From Parapedobacter sp. SGR-10 (lineage in GTDB: Bacteria; Bacteroidota; Bacteroidia; Sphingobacteriales; Sphingobacteriaceae): a stretch of DNA of 64,000 bases. The stretch covers positions 1 through 64,000 of the forward strand of contig NZ_JAAJTJ010000016.1 in assembly GCF_011030405.1 (NCBI RefSeq). Reading direction: 5' to 3'. Positions 8,125-17,665 of the stretch are shown here, in pieces. Numbering within the stretch: position 1 is the first letter of the stretch; every line of letters begins with the position of its first letter. A program made the position numbers and the translations under genes. The notes under the pieces were generated by a model, which worked only from the letters and a program-made list of their open reading frames with translations, had not been told where the DNA came from and did not search any database.

Positions 8125-9378
8125 ATGGCATACTTATTTACTTCCGAATCTGTATCTGAAGGACACCCTGACAAAATCGCCGATCAAATATCGGATGCAC
8201 TGATAGACAATTTTCTGGCTTGGGACGAAGATTCCCGCGTAGCCATCGAAACCTTGGTAACGACCGGTCAGGTCGTCCTTGCTGGAGAGGTCAAGTCTAA
8301 TATTTACCTTGACGTACAAAAGATTGCCCGTTCGGTGATAGAAAGAATAGGCTATACTAAGTCTGAATATATGTTTGAAGCCAATTCCTGTGGCGTGCTT
8401 TCGGCTATACACGAGCAGTCAGCGGACATTAACCAAGGTGTGGATCGCAAAACAAAACAAGATCAAGGTGCCGGAGATCAAGGCATCATGTTTGGCTATG
8501 CCAACAACGAAACAGACAACTATATGCCATTGGCCTTGGATCTATCACACAGGTTGCTGTACGAACTAGCAGCCATCCGACGTGAAAATAAGGAAATCAC
8601 CTATTTGCGGCCTGATGCAAAATCGCAGGTCACACTGGAATACAGTGATGACCATAAGCCTATCCGTATCGATACCATTGTCATCTCTACACAGCACGAC
8701 GAGTTCGGTTCGGAAGAGGAAATGCAGAAAAAAATTGCCGAAGATATCAAGAGCATTTTAATTCCTCGCGTCAAAGCACAGCTAAAACCTGAATTGCAAG
8801 CGCTATTCAACGATCAGATCAAATACCATATCAATCCTACGGGCAAGTTCGTCATAGGGGGGCCACACGGGGACACCGGACTGACAGGTCGCAAGATCAT
8901 CGTGGATACTTATGGAGGCAAAGGAGCTCACGGAGGCGGGGCCTTCTCGGGCAAAGATCCTTCAAAAGTAGATCGTTCGGCAGCATATGCTACCCGGCAC
9001 ATCGCCAAAAACCTCGTGGCCGCAGGTATAGCCGACGAGATCCTCGTGCAAATTTCCTACGCTATCGGTGTCAAAGATCCAATGGGTATCTATGTGAATA
9101 CCTACGGCACGAATAAAGTTGGTTATTCGGACAGCGAAATAGCAAAAAAAATAGGTGAACTGTTTGACATGACTCCTTATAGTATCGAAAACCGTCTAAA
9201 ACTGCGTCAACCCATATATTCGGAAACAGCTGCATATGGACACATGGGTCGTACACCACGTACGGTCGTCAAAACGTTTGAAAGCTCTACAGGAGAACAA
9301 AAGCAAATGGAAGTGGAATTGTTTACATGGGAGAAACTGGACTATGTAGACAAGATCAAAGAAGCTTTTGAAAAGTAG
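8125..9378 (+). CDS. metK: S-adenosylmethionine synthetase
   Basis: The 417-residue enzyme makes S-adenosylmethionine from methionine and ATP. It carries the family landmarks near the start (SVSEGHPDK), [10 protein letters not shown] in the ATP-binding hexapeptide region, [21 protein letters not shown] split over the catalytic core, and the P-loop-like [19 protein letters not shown]. The frame is open from a TTG at 8020, but the first 35 residues of that reading overlap the riboswitch-like leader and are not family-like. The ATG at 8125 ([10 protein letters not shown]) is therefore the start. The gene stands alone on the plus strand. Confidence 0.97.
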   Translation: MAYLFTSESVSEGHPDKIADQISDALIDNFLAWDEDSRVAIETLVTTGQVVLAGEVKSNIYLDVQKIARSVIERIGYTKSEYMFEANSCGVLSAIHEQSADINQGVDRKTKQDQGAGDQGIMFGYANNETDNYMPLALDLSHRLLYELAAIRRENKEITYLRPDAKSQVTLEYSDDHKPIRIDTIVISTQHDEFGSEEEMQKKIAEDIKSILIPRVKAQLKPELQALFNDQIKYHINPTGKFVIGGPHGDTGLTGRKIIVDTYGGKGAHGGGAFSGKDPSKVDRSAAYATRHIAKNLVAAGIADEILVQISYAIGVKDPMGIYVNTYGTNKVGYSDSEIAKKIGELFDMTPYSIENRLKLRQPIYSETAAYGHMGRTPRTVVKTFESSTGEQKQMEVELFTWEKLDYVDKIKEAFEK

Positions 9379-9390
9379 ATTATTTGTTAT

Positions 9391-9444
9391 AATTATGAAT
9401 TACCAATTAGGAAATTATTCATTCTCAATTCGTAATTCATAATT
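9391..9444. repeat. AT-rich inverted repeat between convergent genes
   Basis: AATTATGAATTAC (9391-9403) is exactly inverted at 9432-9444. The 13-bp stem lies between the convergent ends of metK and the amidase gene and could end transcription from both sides. A related AT-rich sequence containing AATTCGTAATT also lies after trmB (about 16173-16190), so it may be a dispersed element. Confidence 0.6.
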
Positions 9445-9451
9445 TTCCTTA

Positions 9452-10393
9452 TTAATAATACTTTCGATACAGGTCGTACAAAACAGCCCTGTCGTACGAA
9501 GTCAATATGGTATCGACCTCCTTGTTAACAATAAACTTACGCTTGAAGGCACGAATAGCTGCCCCAAGATTGCTGGTGTCATATCCTATGATCTTAAGAG
9601 CATCCACTGGGTTAAAATTAGCAGGGGGCTCCAATAGGTAATCTTCATTATACCATATCCCAAAGCCCCTCTCGGCAAGCTTCTTCCACGGGAAAAAAGC
9701 ATTGGGGTCATCTTTGCGCGTTGGAGCGACATCAGCATGACCTATAAAATTCAGTTGTGGAATGTTATACCGTGTCTTTAGGGTATCCAAAAGCACCAAT
9801 AAAGCTCCAATCTGTTGCTCCGGAAAAGGCTCCCTTCCGTTATTGTCCAATTCAATACCTATGGATACCGAATTGAGATCGGTGACTGCTCCCCATTTTG
9901 AACGTCCGGCATGCCAAGCACGTTCATAATCATTAAGCATTTGGACGATCTGGCCGTCCTTTCCTACGACATAATGTGCACTGACCTGTGTATGTTCCAA
10001 TTGGAATGTACGTATGGTCTGGGCTACACTATTTTGTGAGGTATGATGGATAATGACAAAATTAGGTTTGCGCAGATCATAATGAATAGCACTGGCCCAA
10101 TCAGCCTGTTTGTATATCCCGCTTCTCTTTTGCTCAGCAAGTCGCTCTTCCGGCGTCAATAGGGGAGCAATTGGTATCAAAGAGGTATCCAACAGTGGTA
10201 TGTCTGGTTTTATCGTATCCTTTACGACTTCTTGTACAGCCTGTTGGAGAACAGCTGTATCGACAATAATCCGTCCGGGCAGTGGTTCCTTTCCCTTCAG
10301 CTCCACAGTCGTCGTCTTCCTGGACACACAACTTGCCATGAAGAGCAACAAACCAACGACCACAAGAAAGGAAAAATTTCTCATTATATCCAA
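9452..10393 (-). CDS. N-acetylmuramoyl-L-alanine amidase lipoprotein (Amidase_2)
   Basis: The 313-residue lipoprotein (lipobox FMASC, Cys22) has an Amidase_2 zinc domain at about residues 105-250: first ligand in FVIIHHTSQN, substrate region HAGRSKWG, and the distal ligand motif IGHADVAPTRKDDP. It cleaves the amide between MurNAc and the stem peptide, as AmiD does, from the outer or inner membrane face. The C-terminal 60 residues may be a PG-binding extension. A downstream ATG (MRNFS, 10384) could also serve as start. It follows the DUF3078 gene by 6 nt. Confidence 0.93.
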   Translation of the reverse strand: MDIMRNFSFLVVVGLLLFMASCVSRKTTTVELKGKEPLPGRIIVDTAVLQQAVQEVVKDTIKPDIPLLDTSLIPIAPLLTPEERLAEQKRSGIYKQADWASAIHYDLRKPNFVIIHHTSQNSVAQTIRTFQLEHTQVSAHYVVGKDGQIVQMLNDYERAWHAGRSKWGAVTDLNSVSIGIELDNNGREPFPEQQIGALLVLLDTLKTRYNIPQLNFIGHADVAPTRKDDPNAFFPWKKLAERGFGIWYNEDYLLEPPANFNPVDALKIIGYDTSNLGAAIRAFKRKFIVNKEVDTILTSYDRAVLYDLYRKYY

Positions 10394-10399
10394 CTACTA

Positions 10400-11503
10400 C
10401 TATCTTGGTAGGGCAAACACCATGCCCAATGCCAATGCCTGGCTCCACTGTACCTTCGCTTTGGGTGCATCATCCGGCTTCCAACCATTGTCGTATAGCA
10501 TGATACCTGTCAAAGTCACGTTTACCAATTTCGTCACTTTTGCCGACAATGTGACGTCGAGACGATGATCTGGATTTTTCAGCTCCTTGTAGTCGGCAAA
10601 CATATTGTAACGGGATTTGAGATTCAGATTGTCCGACAGATTTCTGTCAAGATTGGCTGTAATCTGAAAAGCCAGATCATTTCGGATAGTATAACCGGGA
10701 TCAAGGCCAAACTTCTTCTGGTCAGCAGTTATCGGTGGATTGTCGGGGTAACGCTCAGCATATTCATCTATCGTCAAAGGCTTGGATTTGGAGTTGATCA
10801 TCAAGGTCTGACGAGCTGTACCGGTACCGAGCCGTAGCGAAAAGGTCTTGTCAGGCTTGTACTCCAAACCAAACGATTCGGTGAAATATCCGGGCCCCAT
10901 AAAAGCGGTTTGAACATCTTTTACCCTTTCCTTGGTTTCTTCTTCTCCGGTCTCCGGATTGGTTTCCTTGTAGGACATATACGCATACCCTACATCAAAC
11001 TGCGACTCGAAAGTAAGGGAAAAGAACAAAGCCCATTTGGCCGAAATCTTGTGGGATAGCTTATTGTCCCAAAAAATCCGGTCGACATTTTTTTTCGCCA
11101 GCTGCTTATCGTTCTTGATTTTACCGTATTTCAGATCCACTTCCGACACGAAATTGAAATTATTGCGGGTATAATCGGACTTGTGCCATAAAGTACCTCC
11201 CAACGAAAATGAATTGACTCCCCCCGCACTCCAGTTTTCGCTAAACGAGGCTTGATTGGCATTGATCCCAAACTTGGTCCAATGTTTCCAATAATTGACC
11301 TCCAAACCCAATTTGGGTATAGGTACCTGAATAGGGTTGACCTGTATTTTAGAGACGGTATCCTGCTTAGTCAATGTGGTCTGAGGTTTGTCGCGAAGAT
11401 CTCGCAGATTCTCCTGAGCGTATACACCACAAGCAAAGCAAAGTCCTAAAAAGACACCTAGTACGTGTTTATAGTCAATCAATTCTATTTTATTTTTCAT
11501 CAA
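10400..11503 (-). CDS. DUF3078 outer-membrane beta-barrel-like protein
   Basis: The 367-residue protein has a signal peptide (about 1-29, ending VYAQ) and then amphipathic beta-strand repeats with aromatic ends (for example FGINANQASFSENW, TLWHKSDYTRNNF), matching the DUF3078 family of Bacteroidota. The function of the family is not known; an outer-membrane barrel is inferred from the strand pattern. Its start overlaps the end of the upstream CarboxypepD-like gene by 14 nt, indicating one transcript with it and with the amidase. Confidence 0.88.
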   Translation of the reverse strand: MMKNKIELIDYKHVLGVFLGLCFACGVYAQENLRDLRDKPQTTLTKQDTVSKIQVNPIQVPIPKLGLEVNYWKHWTKFGINANQASFSENWSAGGVNSFSLGGTLWHKSDYTRNNFNFVSEVDLKYGKIKNDKQLAKKNVDRIFWDNKLSHKISAKWALFFSLTFESQFDVGYAYMSYKETNPETGEEETKERVKDVQTAFMGPGYFTESFGLEYKPDKTFSLRLGTGTARQTLMINSKSKPLTIDEYAERYPDNPPITADQKKFGLDPGYTIRNDLAFQITANLDRNLSDNLNLKSRYNMFADYKELKNPDHRLDVTLSAKVTKLVNVTLTGIMLYDNGWKPDDAPKAKVQWSQALALGMVFALPR

Positions 11504-12245
11504 TTTCTATTTTCATTAAGTCCGGCAACGGCTTATAGTACGGATTTATCTTAAACTGTTCGTATTTTGAAAGAATATATCCTGTCATCTGATAAGAATT
11601 TGCCATCTGTACAAAGGTATAGGATGGTCTGTACCTCAACATAAAATTGTCCAACAATTCGCCATCCAATCCTGTGACATTTTTGACCAACATTCTTGAA
11701 AACTTCAGATCGATCATATTCTCCTCATATTCTTTCTGAAAATAAGCCGTCAGCTTTCGCGCATTTTTTCCCTCCTTACTCAGCAAATTATATATTGTGC
11801 CGATACTCAGGCCTGCTCCATTGGGCCCTACCGAAAAATAATCTCCCGGATCGGCAAGTTTATACGCTTTTGCATAATCGATCCGCCGTTGTGCCAGTAT
11901 CTGATCGGGACTTTTTTTCGCAACAACCGTGACCGGCTCAATGTATATCGATGTTTTCTCCAAATAAACCACCATCACCTGCTCACCCTCGTATACTAAG
12001 GTGTCGCTTTTATATTCTTCCCGCTTGGCAATCAACACATCCCCTTTTTTCATCGCAAGGTGAAACTCCCCTTTCGCATTATTGAAGACATTTGCCCCGG
12101 ATGTATTGTTTACCAACAAGACTTTGGCTACACGCTGACGGGTATCCTTGTCCAAAACCAAGCCGGCCACTTTCTGCTGTCCCATTGCAACAGCACTCAG
12201 CAAAAATAAAAAGAATGCACAGAAAAAGCCGACAATTGTGTTCAC
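11490..12245 (-). CDS. Carboxypeptidase regulatory-like domain protein, exported
   Basis: The 251-residue product has a signal peptide (about 1-22) and an N-terminal CarboxypepD_reg-like beta-sandwich (about 25-100: VAGLVLDKDTRQRVAKVLL, then GEFHLAMKKGDVL), as found at the N-terminus of TonB receptors, but no barrel follows. The C-terminal part is a lineage-specific helical domain. It starts with GTG inside a 20-bp perfect palindrome. Role unknown; the operon with DUF3078 and an amidase suggests envelope upkeep. Confidence 0.82.
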   Translation of the reverse strand: MNTIVGFFCAFFLFLLSAVAMGQQKVAGLVLDKDTRQRVAKVLLVNNTSGANVFNNAKGEFHLAMKKGDVLIAKREEYKSDTLVYEGEQVMVVYLEKTSIYIEPVTVVAKKSPDQILAQRRIDYAKAYKLADPGDYFSVGPNGAGLSIGTIYNLLSKEGKNARKLTAYFQKEYEENMIDLKFSRMLVKNVTGLDGELLDNFMLRYRPSYTFVQMANSYQMTGYILSKYEQFKINPYYKPLPDLMKIEIDEK

Positions 12246-12251
12246 AATTGT
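12232..12251. promoter_or_regulatory. 20-bp palindrome over the start of the CarboxypepD-like gene
   Basis: ACAATTGTG and its exact complement CACAATTGT are separated by 2 nt and cover the GTG start codon at 12243-12245. It could be an operator or an mRNA hairpin that hides the start codon. Confidence 0.45.
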
Positions 12252-12302
12252 AAAACTACATTATAGATTGATGACTTGAATACTATTTAACAACTTTTAA
12301 AG

Positions 12303-13121
12303 CTATTTTGTGATGACCAATAGCTGTCCTATGGACAGATTATCACTTTCCAGACCGTTTAGCTGCTTGATTTGTTCGATTGTAACATTGTATTGACGAC
12401 TGATACCATACAAGGTTTGCGATGCCTTTACCTCATGGATGACCATCGCCACCGGAGGCTTTATTTCTTCGGTCTTGGCGACCTGCTGGGTCTCTTCTTT
12501 TACTTCGATGATGTTTTCTACAACCTCTTCTCGCTTTTCTTTCTCCACAATCGTCTCTCCCCGGTCGTATCGGTACAGTTCGTATCTTTCGATAAGATCA
12601 ACCAATAGGTCGGGATAGCGGGGATTGGTGGCATACCCGGCTTCTTTCAAGCCTTTGGCCCATCCTCTATAGTCATTTTTGTCCAATGTGAATAACTTTT
12701 CGTACCGTTTTCTCAACAGAAATTGAGAATGATCCTTAAAGGACTGCTCTGCATTATCGTACACCCGAAAACAATCGTTTGGGTTGTCATCGGCGCGCCT
12801 GACACTCCTTCCATTCCAAACTCCGCCACACTTTATCCCAAAATGGTTGTTTGCCTCTCTGGCCAGGTAGCTATTACCATTGCCTGATTCCAATAGGGCC
12901 TGTGCCAGCTTGATACTGGCCGGTATGCCATATTGGTTCATCTCACGGATGGCAATATCTTTATATTGATTGATGTAGGCCTGCCCCGAAAGGGATACAC
13001 CAGAGGAAGAGTTTCGCTGTGTGGAGGTCTTAGACGGTGGATTGGACGTCCTTCCTCGCTTGGTCGCACAGGAGGAGAACAATGTAAGCGCTACCAATAA
13101 TGCGAATAATGATTTTACCAT
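12303..13121 (-). CDS. Glucosaminidase with LysM domain, lipoprotein
   Basis: The 272-residue lipoprotein (lipobox LFSSC, Cys18) has a Ser/Thr-rich linker, a glucosaminidase domain (about 48-190, catalytic Glu in AQALLESGNGNS, then NNHFGIKC) and a C-terminal LysM module (about 226-271, ASQTLYGISRQYNV). It cleaves the glycan strand of peptidoglycan, with LysM for cell-wall binding. It follows a second glucosaminidase gene by 12 nt, so the two are co-transcribed. Confidence 0.94.
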   Translation of the reverse strand: MVKSLFALLVALTLFSSCATKRGRTSNPPSKTSTQRNSSSGVSLSGQAYINQYKDIAIREMNQYGIPASIKLAQALLESGNGNSYLAREANNHFGIKCGGVWNGRSVRRADDNPNDCFRVYDNAEQSFKDHSQFLLRKRYEKLFTLDKNDYRGWAKGLKEAGYATNPRYPDLLVDLIERYELYRYDRGETIVEKEKREEVVENIIEVKEETQQVAKTEEIKPPVAMVIHEVKASQTLYGISRQYNVTIEQIKQLNGLESDNLSIGQLLVITK

Positions 13122-13133
13122 AAATTATGAATA

Positions 13134-13640
13134 CTAGTTGACCGCCTCCTTATCATACTCATCCAGATTGTACCTGTCTATAGTAGAAAGTACTTTATGT
13201 CTCCAATCCTTTGTGACCGAATAGCCCGACCTGGCTATGGCCAAGGTCCACGCCTTGTAATCTGTCGCGGACTTTTCATTAAACAAGGGTTGTGTGGTTC
13301 TCTTTCTTCTCAGCAGGCCAACAAAATCCCTATAAGAAGCCAATGTAGACTCGTAGCCTTTGTATGCCGACCGGATTGCCTTACTGTTGTTTTTACCTTT
13401 GATGCCGAAATGATTGTTCAGATGTCTAGCGATCCGGCTATTGCCATAGGCACTCTCATGGATCGCTACGGCTAATATGACTGACGCCGGAACACCGGTC
13501 TCCTGCATGAGCTGTTGTGCAACACTTCGGTACTCCTCAATATAGCTGGATGGCGTAAATTTCTTTTGCCCAAATCCCAACATGACTGCACATACACAAC
13601 ATAGGAAAGTCAACAATAGCTTACATAACGATTTCTGCAT
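13134..13640 (-). CDS. Glucosaminidase-domain protein, exported
   Basis: The 168-residue protein is a signal peptide (about 1-24) plus a single glucosaminidase domain (catalytic Glu in AVAIHESAYGNS, then NNHFGIKGK). It is a short paralogue of the following gene, lacking the lipobox position and LysM module. The two genes probably arose by duplication. Peptidoglycan hydrolysis is the expected role. Confidence 0.92.
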   Translation of the reverse strand: MQKSLCKLLLTFLCCVCAVMLGFGQKKFTPSSYIEEYRSVAQQLMQETGVPASVILAVAIHESAYGNSRIARHLNNHFGIKGKNNSKAIRSAYKGYESTLASYRDFVGLLRRKRTTQPLFNEKSATDYKAWTLAIARSGYSVTKDWRHKVLSTIDRYNLDEYDKEAVN

Positions 13641-13661
13641 ATTCTTTTTTTTAGTTCAACC

Positions 13662-14297
13662 TTACTTTTTGCGTAATACAAAAAGCCCATCTCTAATCGG
13701 GAGGATCAATTTTTCCATACGCTTGTCCTCCGCCAATGCATGATTTAATTCCAAGACCTGTTTAGTCTGATTATCCGGGTTACTATCAAAAACCTTGCCT
13801 TTCCACAAAACATTGTCTACCAACACTACACCTCCGGGGGGGATACGATCTATCAGCATATTATAATAGGTCAGATTTCGTTTCTTGTCTGCATCGATAA
13901 AGACCAAATCAAACATTCCTGCTATCGTCGGGATGACCGTTATAGCATCACCAATGTGATAGTGTATCCTGGAGCCATAAGGTGACTCCGCAAAATAAGC
14001 TGAAACCCGTTCTTCCTGCTCTTCGTTGATATCTATCGTATGAATCGTACCATCTTCCTGCAAGCCTTCCGCCAGACATAATGTAGCATAGCCCGTAAAT
14101 GTACCGATTTCCAAAATCTGTTTTGGCCGAACAAGCTTACTGACCATGGACAGCACCCTTCCCTGGTAATGTCCGGACAGCATGTGCGGCATGGTCTCTT
14201 TCAGATAGGTCTCCCTATGTATCTTTTTCAGCAACCCGTTCTCCTCATCACATGTCTCTTCCAAATAGGTACTTAGCTGATTTTCACACTGAATCAT
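13662..14297 (-). CDS. SAM-dependent O-methyltransferase (catechol-type)
   Basis: The 211-residue enzyme matches the Methyltransf_3 family: SAM-binding LEIGTFTGYATLCLAEGL (about residues 62-79), the acidic loop TIDINEEQ, and FIDADKKRN with downstream LVDNVLW, which coordinate the metal in this family. The substrate is not predictable. It precedes the glucosaminidase pair by 21 nt. Confidence 0.93.
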   Translation of the reverse strand: MIQCENQLSTYLEETCDEENGLLKKIHRETYLKETMPHMLSGHYQGRVLSMVSKLVRPKQILEIGTFTGYATLCLAEGLQEDGTIHTIDINEEQEERVSAYFAESPYGSRIHYHIGDAITVIPTIAGMFDLVFIDADKKRNLTYYNMLIDRIPPGGVVLVDNVLWKGKVFDSNPDNQTKQVLELNHALAEDKRMEKLILPIRDGLFVLRKK

Positions 14298-14372
14298 AAC
14301 GCAAAAATAAGCAACTTATTTTAAAATGTCAGATTTCGTTTTTTGTCTAGGGTTTAAAATGTCGGCATCAAA

Positions 14373-14392
14373 AGACGTAAGCTCTTACGTCT
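14373..14392. repeat. Palindromic intergenic repeat
   Basis: AGACGTAAG (14373-14381) and CTTACGTCT (14384-14392) form a 9-bp stem with a 2-nt loop, flanked by CTCTACATTA. Sequences of this kind (a GTAGAGACGT-type core palindrome) recur in intergenic regions of many bacteria. It may also end the fcl transcript. Confidence 0.55.
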
Positions 14393-14404
14393 CTACATTA
14401 TTTT

Positions 14405-15334
14405 CTATAAATTCTTGATCTTAAAATCCTCATACGCCAATCGGATGCCTTCTTCCAAAGGGATTTTATGTCTCCAGCCTAGACTGTGGATCTTGGACAC
14501 ATCCATCAGTTTGCGCGGTGTACCATCCGGCTTGCTACGGTCAAAGGAAATGTCCCCTTCATACCCGACGACCTGTTTGATCAGCAAGGCCAAATCTTTG
14601 ATAGGGATATCCTCGCCAACACCTATATTGACAAATTGGGGTTCATCATAATACTGCATCAAAAATACGCAGGCATCCGCCAGATCGGACGAGAAGAGAA
14701 ACTCTCTAAGCGGCGTACCTGTACCCCAAATCACCACTTCGGACACACCGTTTTCTTTAGCCTCATGAAACCGACGGATAAGTGCGGGCAACACATGCGA
14801 ATTTTGAGGATGGTAGTTGTCGTTGTAACCATACAGGTTGGTCGGCATGACCGATATAAAATTACAAGCATACTGTGCACGATAGGCTTCGCACATTTTA
14901 ATACCTGCGATCTTTGCGATGGCATAAGGTTCGTTCGTGGGTTCCAGCGTGCCGGTCAAGAGATATTCCTCTTTCAAGGGCTGCGGGGCCATCTTGGGAT
15001 AGATACAGGAAGAACCCAAGAACATCAATTTCTTGACACCATGAACGTAAGATTGGTGTATGACATTGTTTTGTATAGCCAGATTTTCGTAGATAAAATC
15101 GGCCCGATAGGTATTATTTGCGACTATTCCGCCCACCTTTGCTGCTGCAAGGAACACATATTGAGGTTTTTCTGATTTGAAAAATTCCGCTACAGCAGCC
15201 TGATCCCGGAGATCCAACTCCTGGGATGTACGGGTTACGAGATTTTTAAATCCTTCTTCTTGAAGTTTTTTCAAAATAGCAGAACCGACCATCCCTCTAT
15301 GACCGGCAACATATATCTTATCTTCCTTTTCCAC
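14405..15334 (-). CDS. fcl: GDP-L-fucose synthase
   Basis: The 309-residue SDR enzyme converts GDP-4-keto-6-deoxymannose to GDP-L-fucose. It has the NADP-binding [12 protein letters not shown] motif at the N-terminus, FLGSSCIYP with the catalytic Ser/Thr region, the YAIAKIAG catalytic YxxxK, and the family-typical [21 protein letters not shown] (here split at 20 residues). It starts with GTG. The partner gmd is not in the window. The product would supply surface glycans such as those of the locus at 23.7-30.2 kb. Confidence 0.95.
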   Translation of the reverse strand: MEKEDKIYVAGHRGMVGSAILKKLQEEGFKNLVTRTSQELDLRDQAAVAEFFKSEKPQYVFLAAAKVGGIVANNTYRADFIYENLAIQNNVIHQSYVHGVKKLMFLGSSCIYPKMAPQPLKEEYLLTGTLEPTNEPYAIAKIAGIKMCEAYRAQYACNFISVMPTNLYGYNDNYHPQNSHVLPALIRRFHEAKENGVSEVVIWGTGTPLREFLFSSDLADACVFLMQYYDEPQFVNIGVGEDIPIKDLALLIKQVVGYEGDISFDRSKPDGTPRKLMDVSKIHSLGWRHKIPLEEGIRLAYEDFKIKNL

Positions 15335-15356
15335 GGATTAAGTGTATTGATTGTTG

Positions 15357-15364
15357 CAAACTTA
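15357..15364 (-). promoter_or_regulatory. Candidate -7 element for fcl
   Basis: The minus strand reads TAAGTTTG, a TAnnTTTG match, about 23 nt before the GTG start. A TTTG lies only 12 nt further upstream, closer than usual for a -33 element, so the call is moderate. Confidence 0.45.
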
Positions 15365-15377
15365 GATAAAATCGGAC

Positions 15378-15465
15378 AAACTTCCGAAGTCTTGAAACAG
15401 CGAAACCCTCAACTTTGCCTTTAAAAATATAAAAATAAAGTTAAACTTCAGAAGTCTTTGAACAG
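15378..15465. repeat. Paired 23-nt direct repeat with palindromic core in a divergent promoter
   Basis: Two copies (15378-15400 and 15443-15465) share 20 of 23 positions. Each contains the inverted repeat ACTTC-N-GAAGT. The second copy overlaps the -33 element of the trmB promoter. Shape and position suggest twin binding sites for a regulator, although a dispersed repeat family is also possible. Confidence 0.5.
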
Positions 15466-15484
15466 AAAAAATAACCTATTTTTG
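15457..15484 (+). promoter_or_regulatory. Promoter of trmB
   Basis: TTTG (15457-15460) and TATTTTTG (15477-15484) match the Bacteroidota promoter with a 16-nt spacer. The transcript would start near 15490, about 10 nt before the ATG. Confidence 0.55.
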
Positions 15485-15500
15485 CAGCTCAATATGGATT

Positions 15501-16157
15501 ATGGGCAAGGATAAACTAAGGAAATTTGCAGAGGTGGCTACATTCAAAAATGTAGTCCAACTAGACGCCGGAAAAGAATACAAAGGACGGTGGGCTTCTA
15601 CGTTTTTTGGAAACAACAAGCCTTTGGTCCTCGAACTGGCTTGTGGAAAGGGTGAGTACACGATCAATCTGGCCAAGATGTTTCCCGAAAAGAACTTTAT
15701 CGGCATCGACTTCAAAGGCAACAGGATATGGCGCGGTGCAAAGACAGCCTTGGAAGAAGGGATTGACAATGTCGGTTTTTTACGTATTCAGATCGAGACC
15801 ATTCTCGAGCATTTTGCCGAAAACGAGGTGTCTGAGATATGGATTACTTTTCCCGATCCACAACCACAGGATAGCCGGGAGAAAAAAAGATTGACGAATC
15901 CGAGCTTTTTGGCAAAATATAATCGCATTCTTCAAGGGGGTGGCATTATGCACCTCAAGACGGACAACGATGGCTTCTACGCCTATACGTTGGAACAAAT
16001 CGCGTTACAAGAACTCCCCAAACTAAAGGAAACAACTGACCTATACCAATCAGATTTAGTGAACGATGTCCTTGCTATCAAGACATACTACGAGCGTAAA
16101 TATCTGGCGGAGGACAAGAACATCAACTACGTGCAATGGAAGTTTGATAAATTATGA
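15501..16157 (+). CDS. trmB: tRNA (guanine-N7)-methyltransferase
   Basis: The 218-residue protein methylates G46 in the tRNA variable loop. It has the SAM-binding LELACGKGEYTINLAK (about residues 40-55), FIGIDFKGNRIWRGA, and the TrmB signature ITFPDPQPQDSREKKRLTNP near the middle. Length and order of motifs are normal for the family. It is a single gene between divergent fcl and the convergent efflux operon. Confidence 0.96.
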   Translation: MGKDKLRKFAEVATFKNVVQLDAGKEYKGRWASTFFGNNKPLVLELACGKGEYTINLAKMFPEKNFIGIDFKGNRIWRGAKTALEEGIDNVGFLRIQIETILEHFAENEVSEIWITFPDPQPQDSREKKRLTNPSFLAKYNRILQGGGIMHLKTDNDGFYAYTLEQIALQELPKLKETTDLYQSDLVNDVLAIKTYYERKYLAEDKNINYVQWKFDKL

Positions 16158-16192
16158 ATAAATAATATCATAATTCTATAATTCGTAATTAT

Positions 16193-17665
16193 CTACTCCC
16201 ATCCCCCACCCAAAGCACGGTACAGGTCGACAAAGGCTTCGAGTTGTTCGCGTTTGAGTTCGACCAGTGCAAGGTCGCTGTTGAGGGCGTTACCCTGTGC
16301 AGTGATGACTTCCAGATATGTTGCATACCCACTTCTAAATAATAGGTTGGCATTGCGGACGGCGAGCTGGGCATTGTCCACCCTTTGTTGGGCAAGAGCC
16401 AGTTGCTCACGTTGCTTGTCCACGGTGACAATAGCGTTCGACACTTCGTTGACGGCTTCCAATACCTGCTTTTGAAGGCTTATTTCAGCCTTATCCCGCT
16501 CCAATTTGGCCACTTCGTATTGTGTTCGGAGTGTTTTGTTTCGAAAGATCGGAGCTGTCAATCCTGCACTGACATTCCCAAGCAACGCACCAGGAATATT
16601 GAACCAATTTTGTGGCAACATGGAATTTACACCCAATGCTCCTCCTAAGCTCAATGAAGGATAGCGCATCGTTTGCTGAATATTCACTTTTGCGTTAGCC
16701 GCAATAAGCTGAAACTCTGCACTGCGTATATCCGGACGATTGCGAAGAATGTCCAATGGCGCACCTAGGGATATAGGTGGTTCGCCCGTAGTGCCAAAGA
16801 TATGTTCCACATCGCGACTGCGATTGACAGCATCGGGCAACTTTCCGGACAGGATACGCAATGCATTCTCCTGCAATATGATCTCTTTTTCCAGCTCGGG
16901 AACAAGGGAGGCGGCCAAAAGCCGTTGGGATTCAGTCTGTTGAATGGCCAGCGCTGTAATTTCTCCCGCATCATATTGCAATTTGATCATACGAATGGTA
17001 CTGTCATTGAGCATGACATTTCGCTTGGCCACCTCTATTTTTGCATCCAAAATCAGTAGATTAAAATAGCCCTTGGCCACCTGCGCAATGAGATTGGTCT
17101 GTATAGCTTTTCGTGCTTCGTCGGTATCCAGATACTCGGCCAATAGCTGGTCTTTCCTATTACTGATCTTGCCCCAGATATCCAGTTCCCAACTGAAGTT
17201 GAGCTGTGTCCCAAACTGGGACACATAGGTAAACCAATCATCAGGTGCATCTGTCTGCTTTCGATCATACCATCTGGAAGCAGGGTTAGAGCCAAAGTCT
17301 CTAGATCGCCATTGTTTATTGACCGTGGCAATGTCCATATCGACCGAAGGTAGGTAGTTTGCTTTATTTTGCAACAATTGACGGTTGGCGATCTGTAAGT
17401 TGAGTAAGGCCGTCTTTACATCATTGTTGTTTTGCAGAGCCGTATCGATAAGATCTTTCAATATAGAATCTTGAAAAAAATCCCCCCAATGTACATGTGC
17501 CATTCCGGCCGTATCTGCTGTGCTGTCGATAACGTCTCCCCTATACTTTTCGGGAAGATCCAGATCTGGCCTGCTATACCGATGACCAACCTTACAGCCC
17601 TGCACGACAAGGAGGACAAAAACAGCTCCTACGGCCAATCCTTGAATACTTTTCCATTTTATCAT
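16193..17665 (-). CDS. Outer-membrane efflux channel lipoprotein (OprM/NodT family)
   Basis: The 490-residue lipoprotein (lipobox VVQGC, then KVGHRYSRPDL, the NodT-family start) has two TolC-like repeats with long helices (for example about 60-110 and 380-460). It forms the outer-membrane duct for the RND pump encoded directly upstream; the stop codon of the pump gene adjoins its start with no gap. Confidence 0.95.
   Translation of the reverse strand: MIKWKSIQGLAVGAVFVLLVVQGCKVGHRYSRPDLDLPEKYRGDVIDSTADTAGMAHVHWGDFFQDSILKDLIDTALQNNNDVKTALLNLQIANRQLLQNKANYLPSVDMDIATVNKQWRSRDFGSNPASRWYDRKQTDAPDDWFTYVSQFGTQLNFSWELDIWGKISNRKDQLLAEYLDTDEARKAIQTNLIAQVAKGYFNLLILDAKIEVAKRNVMLNDSTIRMIKLQYDAGEITALAIQQTESQRLLAASLVPELEKEIILQENALRILSGKLPDAVNRSRDVEHIFGTTGEPPISLGAPLDILRNRPDIRSAEFQLIAANAKVNIQQTMRYPSLSLGGALGVNSMLPQNWFNIPGALLGNVSAGLTAPIFRNKTLRTQYEVAKLERDKAEISLQKQVLEAVNEVSNAIVTVDKQREQLALAQQRVDNAQLAVRNANLLFRSGYATYLEVITAQGNALNSDLALVELKREQLEAFVDLYRALGGGWE

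Noticed and set aside
10134-10448. Open frame opposite to and overlapping the amidase and DUF3078 genes
   Set aside because: It lies in another frame of well-supported genes, with no family features.
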